Shown piece by piece: positions 1 to 11,196 of a DNA stretch of 64,000 nt (position 1 is its first letter; the number at the start of each line of letters is the position of its first letter). The DNA lies in the NCBI GenBank assembly GCA_022432975.1, contig CM039510.1, forward strand, positions 33,660,454 through 33,724,453, given 5' to 3'. Position numbers and translations under genes: made by a program. The notes below the pieces were generated by a model, which saw only the letters and a list, made by a program, of their open reading frames with translations, did no database searches and was not told the origin of the DNA. Origin of the DNA: Begonia masoniana (Eukaryota; Streptophyta; Magnoliopsida; Cucurbitales; Begoniaceae).

Positions 1-265
1 AAGGACACGTGCCAAATTTAACAAGAAAATTGACGGGAGTGGTCGAATTGTAAACGGCATCAACGATAAAGGTTGATTGGGTAAAAAAATAAACGTTAGG
101 GGCTAATTGACCACTGACTCCATACGTTAGGGGCTAAATTGAACTTTTTCCTATTCTCTAATATAGTTTTCATTTGTGTAGAAATCTTCTACACACGACT
201 ATGAAGGAAGAAACGTATGACTATAATTGGACTATAATTTGTTATATCAGCTTCTTCTGACAAGA
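1..265. other. AT-rich intergenic DNA, transposon-like
   Basis: No coding frame is visible. Phrases such as a repeated 'aggggctaa(a)ttgaac' near 85-145 resemble terminal parts of plant DNA transposons or LTR elements, but I see no clean termini or target-site duplication. Confidence 0.35.
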
Positions 266-625
266 CGAATCGCCTGATGTTTTTTGAAAATTATTTTGTT
301 ATAATGGTGAATGTATGGCTGTTTTATAATTTAATTAAAAAATTTGACGATAAATTGTACATGCTTTAGAAAATGACGAAAATTTATAGAATATCTTCCT
401 ATGGTGTGGTCAATGTGAGGTTAAATTCTCAAGCAAATCCAAGATCGCTTGTTATTTTTAGAAAATTATTTTGTTATAATGGTGAATGGAGGGTTGTTTT
501 ATGATTTAATTAGAAAAATTAGTAATAAATCGCACGTCCTTTAGAAAATTACGAAAATTTATAGAATATTTTTTCATGGTGTGGTCAACATGGAGTTAAA
601 TTCTCAAGCAGATCCAAAATGACGA
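266..625. repeat. 175-bp tandem duplication plus a third partial copy
   Basis: Two diverged copies lie head to tail. The landmark 'ttaaattctcaagca' occurs at 421 and again at 596, a period of 175. The segment 'aaaatgacgaaaatttata' begins a third partial copy near 617. The unit resembles the arms of the foldback Mutator-like element at 31264-32066 (shared 'atccaagatcg' and 'acgaaaattt' landmarks), so it is probably a relic of that family. Non-coding. Confidence 0.6.
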
Positions 626-1141
626 AAATTTATAGTGTCTTCCCATGGCTGTCACCAAACACATTTGTTTGTCCTTTTTTTTATTCATCCCAAAATCTCA
701 CTCAAATATGTGAATTATTTTCTTTCGCGAGCGCCGTTCTTCCCTTGTTTCTAGACTCCCAAACCCAAGAGGTTTTTGCAATCTGGAGATTCAGGACTCC
801 CAAACTGAAGAGCTTATTGCTACTTGGTATCCGCCCTTCATTATGAGGATGCCCGCTCTCGTGCATTGCTTCATTTTTGCATCATTTGGTACGAGAGATT
901 TAGTTTGTATTTTTGGGAATTATATTTGCTTTATTGAAAATTTTTATTTGCAATGATTGTTCAACATAGTACAAACAATGAACGTGTTACATAGGCGGTA
1001 TTTAGTTCACTAGTTGAGCAAATAAAGAATATCACCAACAACTGTCAAATTATACCAAGCAATAGTGTGAGTACATATGATTTTTAAGAGAAATCAGAAG
1101 TCTTGCACGTTGGGAGGATGAATTCATAGAATGAGAAAAAA

Positions 1142-1243
1142 AAAGTTGATGAAATTTTTGAAAGTGGTCATTATTCAAACAATGTCAAAGTTAAACTCGC
1201 TTCATTGAGACTCACGGGCCAAACATCGTGGTGGATGACACTA
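1142..1243 (+). pseudogene. retrotransposon gag fragment
   Basis: A 34-codon open stretch reads KVDEIFES, then KVKLASLRLTGQTSWW. This matches the pattern of plant retrotransposon capsid domains (Retrotrans_gag), with an acidic/aromatic helix, a KVK(L/F)A core and a terminal WW. The frame is closed upstream by a stop at about 1126 and nothing recognisable follows. I read it as a scrap of a Gypsy-type gag. The call rests on motif resemblance only. Confidence 0.4.
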
Positions 1244-1729
1244 TTTTTTGTACAATTTATTTATTTACTATCATTGTTATATGATGATCATTATTGTGAT
1301 GAAGTTGATTATTCTTTATTATTGAAAATGAGTAGAACATTCTAATCATATGTTCAGTTTCTATATAATATACATTGATTTTCATATAACTGCATATTAC
1401 ATTTTAGAATGATACTATATTCATTACTTCAAAGATTATCTCCAAACCTATTTTGATCAGTACTGTCCGTGTTAATTTTAAGTTGCATAAATAAGAATTG
1501 AAGATTTATGAATTTGATAAGGCCAGTCAATGCACAATCATGAAAAAAAATGAAGTATAGTTGAGTCTACTAACATCAACAACTAATAATCAAAATCACT
1601 TTTTTTCTCTCCTTTGAGTTGAGATTAATAAATAATATTGACTTGTGTGACCATAAACTCCACTCAATAATATTATGGACATTTTCACAAGTTTTGTTGA
1701 ACTGGCGTTTTTGTTTCGGCCGATGGGTA
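1244..1729. other. AT-rich intergenic DNA
   Basis: I see no gene, RNA or clear repeat here. It ends at the target-site duplication of the hAT element. Confidence 0.5.
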
Positions 1730-2234
1730 GGTGGGTCTAGAGATGTTAAACGGGCGAGCTGCTCGCCAGCTCGCCCGCTCGGCTCGTTACTGTAGCGGGT
1801 CGAGCCAAGCTCGGCCCGCTACAATAACGAGCGAGTTTAGCTTGAGTCACACAGACGAGTCGAGCCGAGCTCGGCCATCCCGCTCGCGAGCCCATTGAGC
1901 TCGGGCTTAATGAGCCAGCTCGCGAGCTGGCTCGTCAAGTCTGACTCGGGGCCCTAAGCCCTCTCGACCTCTCCAACGCCCGACGATGCCCAGGCTAGGG
2001 ACTGTCATGTTAACAGAGCTGCAATGGTAGGGGCGATTGATCGCCCCACCAATCAACTAGGGGCGATGAATCGCCCCTACTTTTCCAGGGGAGACATTAT
2101 GATTTTTTAATCAAACTCATGATTTTGGGAAAGTTCAACTCAGCTACAAAATCATGGATTGAAAATTTTTGTTCTTTATTTTTTCTTCCATGCAACTAAG
2201 ATTCAGGGTTCTTAGTTACATTTCTCACCAGTTC

Positions 2235-3058
2235 TGTGATGACCCGATGTGCACGTATGGGTACGATGGCTGCACGAACCGGAACCCGGATGGCGGTACG
2301 TCCGCGCGGGCGAGCCGGAAGGTGACGGGTCGTAAAAAGGGGGTCGTCACAATCCCACATCGCTTGGGGAAGTATGTGGAAATGAAACATATGTAAAGAG
2401 ACCCTCCCAACATAGCAAGACGTGTTTTGGAGCACGATTGGCAACGGATCCCATAAGAACTCCGAAGTTAAAAGTGCTTCGGCGAGAGCAATCCCAGGTT
2501 GGGTGACCTTCCGGGAAGTTCTCGCCAAACAAAGCCGTGAGGGGAGGATATTGCGCTACGGCCCAATCCCCAGAGCGGACAATATCTTGCTGGGATACGG
2601 GGTCGTTACAAATGGTATCAGAGCCTGTACCCAACCGGAAATGTGGCCAACGAGGACGTTGGGCCCCTGAGGGGGGGTGATTGTGATGACCCGGATATGC
2701 ACGTATGGGTACGATGGCTGCACGAACCGGAACCCGGATGGCGGTACGTCCGCGCGGGCGAGCCGGAAGGTGACGGGTCGTAAAAAGGGGGTCGTCACAA
2801 TCCCACATCGCTTGGGGAAGTATGTGGAAATGAAACATATGTAAAGAGACCCTCCCAACATAGCAAGACGCGTTTTGGAGCACGATTGGCAACGGATCCC
2901 ATAAGAACTCCGAAGTTAAAAGTGCTTCGGCGAGAGCAATCCCAGGTTGGGTGACCTTCCGGGAAGTTCTCGCCAAACAAAGCCGTGAGGGGAGGATATT
3001 GCGCTACGGCCCAATCCCCAGAGCGGACAATATCTTGCTGGGATACGGGGTCGTTACA
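2235..3058 (+). mobile_element. Cassandra TRIM retrotransposon (LTRs carry 5S RNA-like sequence)
   Basis: Short non-coding LTR element: 5' LTR 2235-2610, 71-bp internal region, 3' LTR 2682-3058. LTRs start TGTGATGACC and end GTTACA. The internal region has a primer-binding site, TGGTATCAGAGC (2612-2623), complementary to initiator tRNA-Met, and a purine tract GAGGGGGGGTGA before the 3' LTR. A 5-bp target-site duplication AGTTC (2230-2234, 3059-3063) bounds it. Each LTR contains a 5S rRNA-like block (2446-2526, 2894-2973). This combination defines Cassandra, a non-autonomous family dependent on proteins of other LTR elements. The LTRs differ at only a few positions, so the insertion is young. 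Confidence 0.95.
2446..2526 (+). other. 5S rRNA-derived block with Pol III internal promoter in Cassandra 5' LTR
   Basis: The stretch from GGATCCCATAAGAACTCCG to GGTGACCTTCCGGGAAG closely follows plant 5S rRNA. It includes the A-box region (AGTTAAAAGTGCTT), the intermediate element (GAGAG) and the C box (GTTGGGTGACCTTCCGGG). The 5S 5' third is replaced and several bases differ, so this is not a functional ribosomal 5S gene. In Cassandra the block is known to be transcribed by RNA polymerase III. A second copy is at 2894-2973. Confidence 0.85.
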
Positions 3059-3755
3059 AGTTCTATTTCTGGGTATTCTTTAATCCTCTTCAATTCCTGC
3101 TTACTGCCTCCATTTCTTCTTTTTTGGGCAATTTATGTATTGCCTCTCTGTTAGATTGTTTGGTTTTTTTAGAATATTTTTGTTTGGTTAGTGAAAATTT
3201 CAGTTTCGGTTGGTATGCATACAGTTCATTTGCTAAAATTCAACTACCTAGTTAGGCTATACAATTTATGAGTTACCCTATTTTTCACTTTTTTTTTTTA
3301 GTTTATTTTATGCATTGTACAATATTTATTTTAAATTTGAGTGATTAGAGCATAGCTTACGAATTCTCGCTATATTTTGTGTTATATTTTAGTTATACAA
3401 TCTGAACTTTTGGTTGGACTTTTCTTATATTTTATCATTACTATAATAAATATTTATTATAATTTTAATAAAAAAAAATTAATGAAATATATAATATATT
3501 TATATAAAATAATTTTATTTATGTAAGTTCGGCTCGTTAAGTTCGACTCGTTACGCTCGTTGGGCCGGCTCGGCTCGGCTCGTTAGGCTCGTGGCTTGCA
3601 AGCCGGCTCGGGTTAGAAATTTTTAGGGTCGGCTCGTTAGGCTCGGCTCGTTAGGCTCGACAGGCTCGTTAGGCTTGGCAGGCTCAGTGAGCCGAGTCCG
3701 TCTCGGCTCGACTCTGCTCGGCTCGACTCGTTCGTTTAACATCTCTAGGTGGGTC

Positions 3756-5908
3756 GTTTATGAACCGGATGTTCGAATGAGGCATTCCCGTATGAATTTG
3801 AATCTCAATTAGGGATTGAGGGAAACAGTGGCAGTGTTTGATCGGCGCTCTCTGATCGGCTGACCCACGGCGTAAGTTGGAAACATAAAGTCGATTCTTA
3901 GCGTTCAAGAATCGACGACACTTTACTCTTTGCTGGGAGGAGGCGATCGATGCTCATTTGATGATATCGTCGAAAATTTTAAATCCAAGCTTTCTTCTAG
4001 CGCGATACTTTAGTGACTGCTCCTCTCTCTGCATTCTCTTGGAGGCAAATTCTTTGATATTCTTGTGTATTTGATGCTCACTACCTCTTATTTTTCGTTG
4101 TCATTGTTGGACAATGAGTATTCAGTTTAGGGTTTCGATGGTATGGAGAGAGTACGAATAAATGAGGATTTAACTTGCACTACGAGCAATTACTTGATAG
4201 CGTTAGATTTTTTCTGTGAAGGTCATGTCAATTGATTTTGTTTTGTTAGAATAATTGTCCAATTGGAATTTAAGCATTCCTATGGTGTATATAATTTCCA
4301 TAATCGTGCTTCAATGTAGCATTTGTCATGGAAAATAATGTTCTGTTTAGTAGATACTCAAATATTAAAACGATTGAAGATGAATATAGAGTTTATCCGG
4401 GGGAAACAGTGTAATTTTTCTCTTGTTTGATTGGAACCAGGACTAGTGTACTCGCCCAAGTAGTCAGGAGGAGAATTTTTTTTTTTTTTTGGCCACTCGG
4501 AACTATTTGCAAATAAATATGCTGAGGATTGAATCATGCAATTTATTACTATCTCCCATTGAGTTTGTCTGAACAATTTATGGTTTTCTTCCTATTATTA
4601 TTGTAAGGTTTCTATTTATTGCACGTCAATCAAATAAGTATGACTTCATATTTTTGAAGTATCTTGTGCAAATTACTTATCTAATATTGATGCAGAAACG
4701 AATGCTCCGTACAACTCAGCGGATGGTGGGCTTTGCTATAATTCATCAGGCTTATTCCTCTCAGAAATCTGCTGCAAATCCGTTTATGACTTTTATTGTA
4801 AATGTAAGAACAATATTATTGAACTTAATATATTTTATTGGATAATTTGGAAATTGTTATATTAATAAGTATATTTCATATTAATTTCATGATTGTTGAG
4901 TAATTTCTCATTTCTGAATAAATACTCTATGGTTAGGATCATGTTTAGTTTTCAATACTGCCTAGAGAAAAGAACTGTTAATAACCACTTACCACGTTCT
5001 TCTTTTGTTATGGTCCACTGGGTTTATCTAGAAGAGAAGAGTTTATTGACAGATATTACATTTTTTAATTTTACGTTTGAGTTATTTAATTTGTTATTTA
5101 TAGCATTGAAGAAAGTCAAAATATTCTAGTTGTGGTTGTTTAGCCTTCCATATTTTTCTTGTGGTTAATAAATTTCTTTTATATAACCATGCCATTTTTG
5201 TTCTCTCTTAAAAATTCAATTCTTTTCCCATTTTGTTACATGATCTTTGTTCTGTATTGCAAAGTTGAATAGTTGATAGAGCTACGACAATTTGAAAAAG
5301 GATGAGCTGTAATTGTATTATACTTTTGTTTACTGGGTGCAGGCTGCATGTAATGATGAATATGAGAAATGCGAGAGGGCATTGATCCTTCAGCTTTTAG
5401 CCTCCGATAGCTCCAATGGGGGAAGAGAGGTTATATTTTTTGTTTAGCCCTTATACAACTGAAGTTGATGAACTTTGCATGCACATTGGTGAATGATAAA
5501 CTTTGTTCATAATTATTGAAGTGTGACTAGTTATGTCAACCTTGTTAAAGCGCAAGCACCTCATTTTAGGGGGAGAATTGATCTCGAAGATAACCATGTA
5601 TCAAAATAAGGAAAGTTTAGATTTTCCTGCCATTCATTCTCCAATGTCTTCGCACCATCCTTACCTGTTGAGCCACACTCGCTAAATATTTTTTGTTTGG
5701 TTTTGAAAAGAATGCGTGATTGTAGGATTAAAAAACACAAATGACTCTTCTTTTCTCTTTTCCTTGTCACTTAGTCTATCTTGTTCTCTCTTCAAATCGT
5801 GTCTCTTTATCTCTTTAGCTTTCTCTTTTGCCGTAAATTTTTCTTGAAAATGTTGTTGTTTGATTTCTGATATTTTCTTTCTTTATTACAAATTATTGTT
5901 TACCTTTT
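3756..5908 (+). other. upstream region of the PPR gene; possible small exons
   Basis: Mostly AT-rich with no long frame. Two short stretches look like spliced exons on the + strand. One is 4696-4802, with 'gatgcag' before it and GTAAGA after it, open in frame (LRTTQRMVGFAIIHQAY). The other is about 5344-5428, preceded by 'gggtgcag' and followed by GTTATA, open as AACNDEYEKCERALILQLL. They could be exons of a small unrecognised gene or of the PPR leader. I cannot assign a product and the splice calls are weak. Confidence 0.3.
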
Positions 5909-5953
5909 TTGGGTGTTGTGAAGAATTTTGATCTCTTTTGCCGGAAATTTCTG

Positions 5954-8569
5954 ATGGATGTTTTTCCTCCAGATTCCAGAACATGGACTTTAATGATGAG
6001 ACATTATTCTATGAATGGAAGGTATGATGAAGGATTGTCCCTTTTTCTAAAAAATCTAAAATCCTCAGTTGGGTATAAGCCAAATCACCAGGTTCTTGCT
6101 ACTGTACTTAAATGTTGTTCTGCCTTGTCAAAAGTAGGATTAGGAAAGTCTCTTCACGGCTATGTGGTGAAACTTGGCCATCTTTCCTGCCAAGCTGTCT
6201 CTAAAGGGCTTATTAACATGTATGCAAAATGTGGTTATCTAAGTGATAGTCAGTGCTTGTTTGATCAGACACCGAACTGTGATTCCGTTGTCTGGAATAT
6301 TCTATTATCTGGGTTCTCTGGATCTCGAGTCTACCAATTTGAGGCGATGAGGATGTTTCATCGAATGCATGAATCTGGTGAGTCGCCACCCAACTCTGTT
6401 ACCCTCGCTATCATTCTGCCGGTCTGTGCACGATTGGGATATGCTAATGCAGGGAGAAGTGTGCACTCTTATGCCATTAAATTTGGACTGGAAACTGATA
6501 CTCTTGCAAGAAATGCTCTTTTATCTATGTATGCAAAATGTGGGCTAGTTTGTGAAGCATATGATGTTTTTAATTGCATTGATTACAAAGATATTGTTTC
6601 ATGGAATGCAATAATTTCTGGCTTAGCTGAAAATAGGTTAATGGGCGAATCATTCAAAGTTTTTAATAAAATGCTTACTGAGGCAAACCCTAATCCTGCC
6701 ACAATTGCTAACATATTACCTGTCTGTGCTTCTTTCAGTAAGAACATTGCATATTGCTGTGGGAGAGAGATTCATAGTTATGTACAGAGGCGATGCAAAT
6801 TGAGTGAGGATGTATCTGTATGTAATGCTTTGTTGAGTTGCTACATAAGAGCTGGAAGAAATGAAGAAGCAGAGACTTTATTCGGGAAGATGATATCAAG
6901 GGACTTGGTTTCATGGAACTCTATAATTGCAGGATATGCATCATATAATGATTGGTCAAAGGCATTAAATTTGTTTGAAAAATTACTTTCTTTAGGAGAG
7001 ATGGAGCCAGATTTTGTAACTATAGTTAGTGTTCTTCCAGCTTGTGCGCGTCTTCACAATCTGCGTTTGGGAAAAGAAATACATTGCTATGCTCTACGAC
7101 GTCCTTGCCTACAAGAACATTTAGCTGTGGGAAATGCTCTTGTTAGTTTCTATGCAAAATGCGGCACCGTAGAAGCAGCTTTTGGGTCATTTAAGATGCT
7201 TTCTAAGAGGGATATGATTTCATGGAATGCTATTCTTGATGCATTTGCAAAAAGTGGATATGAAACCCAATTCCTGGATATTTTGGATGGGATGCACAAG
7301 GAGAAGGTTAAACCAGACGTGATTAGTATCTTGACCATAATTGAGTTATGTAATATATCTGGGCTAAATAAAGTTAAAGAAACTCACTGCTATTCCTTAA
7401 AGGTTGGATTTTTAGCTGGTGATTCTTATTCTTTAGTTGGTAATAAATTTGTTGATGCATATGGAAAATGTAAAAACGTAGAGTATTCATTTCAAATTTT
7501 TAAGAGTTTGACAGAGACAAGGAAGTTGGTTACTTGTGATTCTATAGTTTCAGGAAAAGTGAATTTCGTGGATGACAAAGATACAGACACATTATTTGGA
7601 ACGTCTAAAATGGATCTCACCACTTGGAATTTGATGATACAAGCTTATGCGGAAAATGATTATCTTGATCATGCTTGTAACATTTTCCATGATTTACAAA
7701 TTCAGGGTATGAAACCTAACGCCTTGACTATTATGGCTCTCCTTCCTGTTTGTGCTAAAATGGTATCAACCCATTTATCTAGACAGTGTCATGGATATGT
7801 AATTAGAACATGCTTGGTGGATGTTCACTTGATGGCGGCGTTGCTAGATGTTTATGCCAAATCTGGGTCAATAAGCTCTGCTTGTAAGCTTTTCCAATCA
7901 AGCCCTTACAAGGATCTAGTCATGTTCACCGCTATGGCAAGCGGGTATGCCATGCATGGCATGGGAGATGAGGCACTCAAGGTTTTCAATAATATGCTTG
8001 AGTTGGGAATAAAGCCTGACAATGTCATCATCACTGTCATTATATCAGCGTGTAGTCATAGTGGCCTTGTCAGTGAGGGAGTGGATATATTTTTTTCAAT
8101 GGAAAAGATCCATAGAATCAAACCAACTATAGAACAATATGCTTGTTTGGTTGACCTTCTGGCTCGAGGTGGTCAAATTGGCGATGCATTTTCATTTGTC
8201 GATAGGATGGACATTAAAGCTAATGCTAGTGTATGGGGGACATTGTTAGGTGCTTGTAAGACCCATTATGAGATGGAGTTGGGTCGAGTTGCATCCAATC
8301 GCCTTTTTGAGATGGAAGCTAGCAATATTGGAAATTATATAGTCATGTCCAACCTGTACGCAACAGATGGTCGATGGGAAGGAGTCTTAGAGGTTAGAAA
8401 GCTATTGAGGAGCAGGGAGTTGAAAAAGCCAGCAGGATGCAGTTGGATCGAGGTGGAGGGAATAAGAAATGTTTTCATGGCTGCAGACTCAGCTCACCCA
8501 CAAAGAAGCATTGTTTACAATCTCCTAAGTATTTTGGACCAGCAAATTAAAGACCCAGTTCAGTTTTGA
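5954..8569 (+). CDS. E-class pentatricopeptide repeat protein, At5g08490/SLG1-like
   Basis: Intact intronless gene of 871 residues, near the Arabidopsis At5g08490 (SLG1) length. PLS-type PPR units run through most of the protein, marked by repeated (N)MYAKCG, VSWNAIISG and CNALLSCY-type motifs. The C-terminus has PPR-like ACSHSGLVSEG and an E/E+ region with NYIVMSNLYA and KKPAGCSWIEVE, ending QIKDPVQF without a DYW deaminase domain. Proteins of this class bind one organellar RNA site and recruit a separate deaminase for C-to-U editing. SLG1 acts in mitochondria (reported effect on nad3 editing). The open frame extends upstream to a TTG at 5909, but the first in-frame ATG is 5954 and an in-frame TGA lies at 5861. 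Overall recognition is strong; the target here is inference. Confidence 0.92.
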   Translation: MDVFPPDSRTWTLMMRHYSMNGRYDEGLSLFLKNLKSSVGYKPNHQVLATVLKCCSALSKVGLGKSLHGYVVKLGHLSCQAVSKGLINMYAKCGYLSDSQCLFDQTPNCDSVVWNILLSGFSGSRVYQFEAMRMFHRMHESGESPPNSVTLAIILPVCARLGYANAGRSVHSYAIKFGLETDTLARNALLSMYAKCGLVCEAYDVFNCIDYKDIVSWNAIISGLAENRLMGESFKVFNKMLTEANPNPATIANILPVCASFSKNIAYCCGREIHSYVQRRCKLSEDVSVCNALLSCYIRAGRNEEAETLFGKMISRDLVSWNSIIAGYASYNDWSKALNLFEKLLSLGEMEPDFVTIVSVLPACARLHNLRLGKEIHCYALRRPCLQEHLAVGNALVSFYAKCGTVEAAFGSFKMLSKRDMISWNAILDAFAKSGYETQFLDILDGMHKEKVKPDVISILTIIELCNISGLNKVKETHCYSLKVGFLAGDSYSLVGNKFVDAYGKCKNVEYSFQIFKSLTETRKLVTCDSIVSGKVNFVDDKDTDTLFGTSKMDLTTWNLMIQAYAENDYLDHACNIFHDLQIQGMKPNALTIMALLPVCAKMVSTHLSRQCHGYVIRTCLVDVHLMAALLDVYAKSGSISSACKLFQSSPYKDLVMFTAMASGYAMHGMGDEALKVFNNMLELGIKPDNVIITVIISACSHSGLVSEGVDIFFSMEKIHRIKPTIEQYACLVDLLARGGQIGDAFSFVDRMDIKANASVWGTLLGACKTHYEMELGRVASNRLFEMEASNIGNYIVMSNLYATDGRWEGVLEVRKLLRSRELKKPAGCSWIEVEGIRNVFMAADSAHPQRSIVYNLLSILDQQIKDPVQF

Positions 8570-9914
8570 TTGATAGAAATTTACAACATTAGAAATATAA
8601 GTCTATTTAAGGTATGTAACTAATGGACTTGATGGATTATTTTTGTCCTCATTTTTCATACCTGATTATGTCATGTTTCTCTGGTCTTGGATTGCAGATA
8701 TGACAGTCTCTTGGGCTGCATTTTTTTCTATACAATGGAAAATCTTTCTGTCGAGTTGATTCTCATACCAGCTTGTTCAAAGATCTTGACTTTTAATTGT
8801 CGAGTTGATTCATATTCAGCTTCTTACGCGGTATATCTCCAAATTTGGATCCATAAATAATAATCTTATTCTTAATTTTAATTTAGTATCTGTCTTTATT
8901 GATTTAATTTGTTTGGGAAGTAGTTCGGGTAATTGATCAAAGTTATGCTTATACATTTTTACTAGATGGCTGTTCACGTGGTGTCAATTTACAATTTTTT
9001 TGCTTAAAAGCTAGAAGTGCTGTATACTCATTCTGTCATACAACGAACCTTGCAGTTGAACTTAATCATGGGTATGCTTACATGACAATTTTCTTCATTC
9101 ATTTTCTATTTTTGGTTTTCTGTCCGACTCTAATAACTCATGAATTCAATTTTCTTTCATGAGCAGCAGAAACAATGCGATAAATACACGATAGACTTTA
9201 AGTTTCCCTAAAAAGAACCTTATTAGACTATCTGGAAAGGTATAAATTGTGGACACAGTCAAAACTCAATATGCTTTAAATTGCTTTTTTACTTCTTTGG
9301 GACGCAAGTTCGAGTTATATGAGACTATTTTTTTTATCCCGAATTTCTTTTATACCTAATGGCTGCAATTATGTTTGTACCAAATTATAAAGAAATCTGT
9401 ATATGTTGATGGAATACTGCTCTACATTTACTCTTATTCTATTTTCTTAAAATACTTGCAGGGTGTCAAATAAATATTGGTGCAAATAAATTAATTGTTT
9501 ATAATTTATTACATTAATTATATTTTGATTGTTCAAATCATTGTTTAACAGGTCAGCAAGTATTTAATAAAGCAGAATAAGAAAGTAAATAGAAAAGTAA
9601 ATGTAGCATTATTCAATGTTTTTTTGGGGAAGATTTTGACATTTTCATGCTCCTTTTAAAATGGATATCTTCAATTGGTATAGGAAGGAAATAATTGTAT
9701 ACTAATTATAATTTTTAGTACTTTATTCAGGTTGGTTCTTTCTTCTTCCTCTTAAATCACGAAAATTAAAAACCAAAGTAGATAATAAATGGAATTCCAT
9801 TTTTTTCATGTTAGTAAATGTTAGGCCACATTGAAGTTATTAATGAAAAAACTTAAAGTATTAATATTGATAAATATAATTGTGACGTTGCTAATATATT
9901 TTTTATTTTGTTTA
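8570..9914. other. AT-rich DNA downstream of the PPR gene
   Basis: Probable 3' UTR just after the stop, then AT-rich sequence with no recognisable gene. No other terminus of the hAT element whose transposase lies at 9915-10644 was found here. Confidence 0.4.
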
Positions 9915-10644
9915 AACATTTTTATGATACTACCAATGAATGTTATGGAATTTATTATCACACTTTTCATCTTATTTTTTCAATTTTTGTAACTTTAATA
10001 TGTACTTTTGCACAATATCGATATTCTTAATAAAATAGAAACAAAATTTAAAAAATATTGTCTTGACATTCTTCTTATTTTTTTGTTATGCATCATAGAT
10101 CATAGGTATAAATTAAAAGAAGTGTATTTTATGCTTAATAGAATTTTTATTAATTTTCATACTATTCTTTTTATTACTAGTGATCAAATAACAAATGAAA
10201 TTGTTAATTTGTATTCTTCTTATGATATTAAATATTTTAATGTTAGTTGTTCACATCATTTTTCACACAAAGATAGTTATGCTAGTTCTAGTAGTAGTGG
10301 TAATGGGGTGTAGTAGCTTCACAATTATTCATGATATATGGAGTGAATTAGATGCAAATTTTTATTCTACTTCCATGATAAACGAATTAAATATTTATTC
10401 TGGCACTCGCTATCAATTTTTTCGCGAAAAGAACTTTAATATTTTAGATTGGTGGAGAAAGTATTCGACTACATATCTTATTCTTTGTATAATGACATTT
10501 GATCTATTAACATTTATGATCTCTACTGTAGCATCACAATATGTTTTTATTGCAGACAGACATATGTACGATGAATGAAGAGAATAACTTGTACCCGACC
10601 TCGTAGAGACACTCATTTATATCAAAGATTGGATGATGTCATGA
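9915..10644 (+). pseudogene. fossil hAT transposase, C-terminal part
   Basis: Decayed remnant spread over shifted frames. Near 9920 a frame reads FYDTTNECYG; around 10085-10150 CIIDHRYKLKEVYFML matches the hAT 'DPRYKL' segment; 10375-10578 gives the C-terminal dimerisation region, with ELNIYSG, NILDWWRKYSTTYLIL and the hallmark STVAS. After a one-base shift, 10603-10644 reads VETLIYIKDWMMS and stops, the usual hAT tail. Stops and frameshifts separate the parts and the BED finger and DDE-like core are absent, so it is dead. It lies upstream of a GGCTCG-rich hAT 3' end (11030-11196), suggesting it belonged to the autonomous source of the family. Confidence 0.75.
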
Positions 10645-10704
10645 CGAATTATCAACAACAAAATGACAAAATACTAGAAGAATTTAAAATTTTGGATGTT
10701 GAAA

Positions 10705-11196
10705 AATATATTTACATTTAAATTTTAGATGTACTTGAATTTGAATTTTGAAATATGTTTTTAAACTTGTCATTTTTGTAGATGAGTACCAACTTAATTT
10801 GTAATGAAGTAAATGTCAAATTTACAATAAATTATATAGTTTTTACTAATTCATCTCAAATATGTTTTTTTCCAATTAGGTGTCATTAATTTTTTTTACT
10901 ATTTGACAATTAACTATCATATTTTCCCTTTAAAATAATAAAATATTTATTATAATTTTAATAACTAAAATTTCAAAATATATACTATATTTATATAAAA
11001 TAATATTATTTATATATGCTCAGCTCATGAGGCTCATTAGGTCTACTCGACTCGACTTGTTAAGCTCATGGCTCGCAACTAGCTTGGATTGAAAACTTTT
11101 TTGAGTCAGCTCATTAGGCTTGCCAGGCGCGTTAGCCTCACAATGCTCGGTGAATCGAAACTTTTCAATTTTGGCTCGATTCGGTCGGCTCGTTTG
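10705..11196 (+). mobile_element. hAT 3' untranslated and subterminal region (left palindrome arm)
   Basis: AT-rich tail followed by GGCTCG-type subterminal repeats (about 11022-11190), like the right ends of the elements at 1738-3747 and 33308-34535. The terminal TAGAGATG repeat is missing; the sequence runs into a Cassandra LTR at GTTTG. The whole stretch reappears as reverse complement at 22550-22857 and 32076-32303. Confidence 0.75.

Larger units (their letters stand above)
1738..3747. mobile_element. non-autonomous hAT transposon, interrupted by Cassandra
   Basis: The ends are inverted: TAGAGATGTTAAACG at 1738 and its complement CGTTTAACATCTCTA ending at 3747. They are flanked by a perfect 8-bp target-site duplication, GGTGGGTC (1730-1737 and 3748-3755), as expected for the hAT superfamily. 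Both subterminal zones (about 1750-1950 and 3527-3735) are packed with GGCTCG/GAGCTCG motifs, the kind of short repeat that hAT transposases bind. No transposase is encoded. The 2010-bp length includes the Cassandra at 2235-3058; without it the element is about 1.18 kb. The same family recurs at 33308-34535 and, as 3' ends only, around 11196 and 22550. Confidence 0.9.

Noticed and set aside
2446..2526. Possible genuine 5S rRNA genes (also near 2894, 11283, 22062, 22396, 59393, 59877, 60342)
   Set aside because: All lie inside Cassandra LTRs with LTR ends, primer sites and target duplications; the 5S 5' third is missing and several conserved bases differ.
5909..5953. TTG start extending the PPR protein by 15 residues
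   Set aside because: A plant nuclear gene would normally use ATG; the first in-frame ATG is at 5954.
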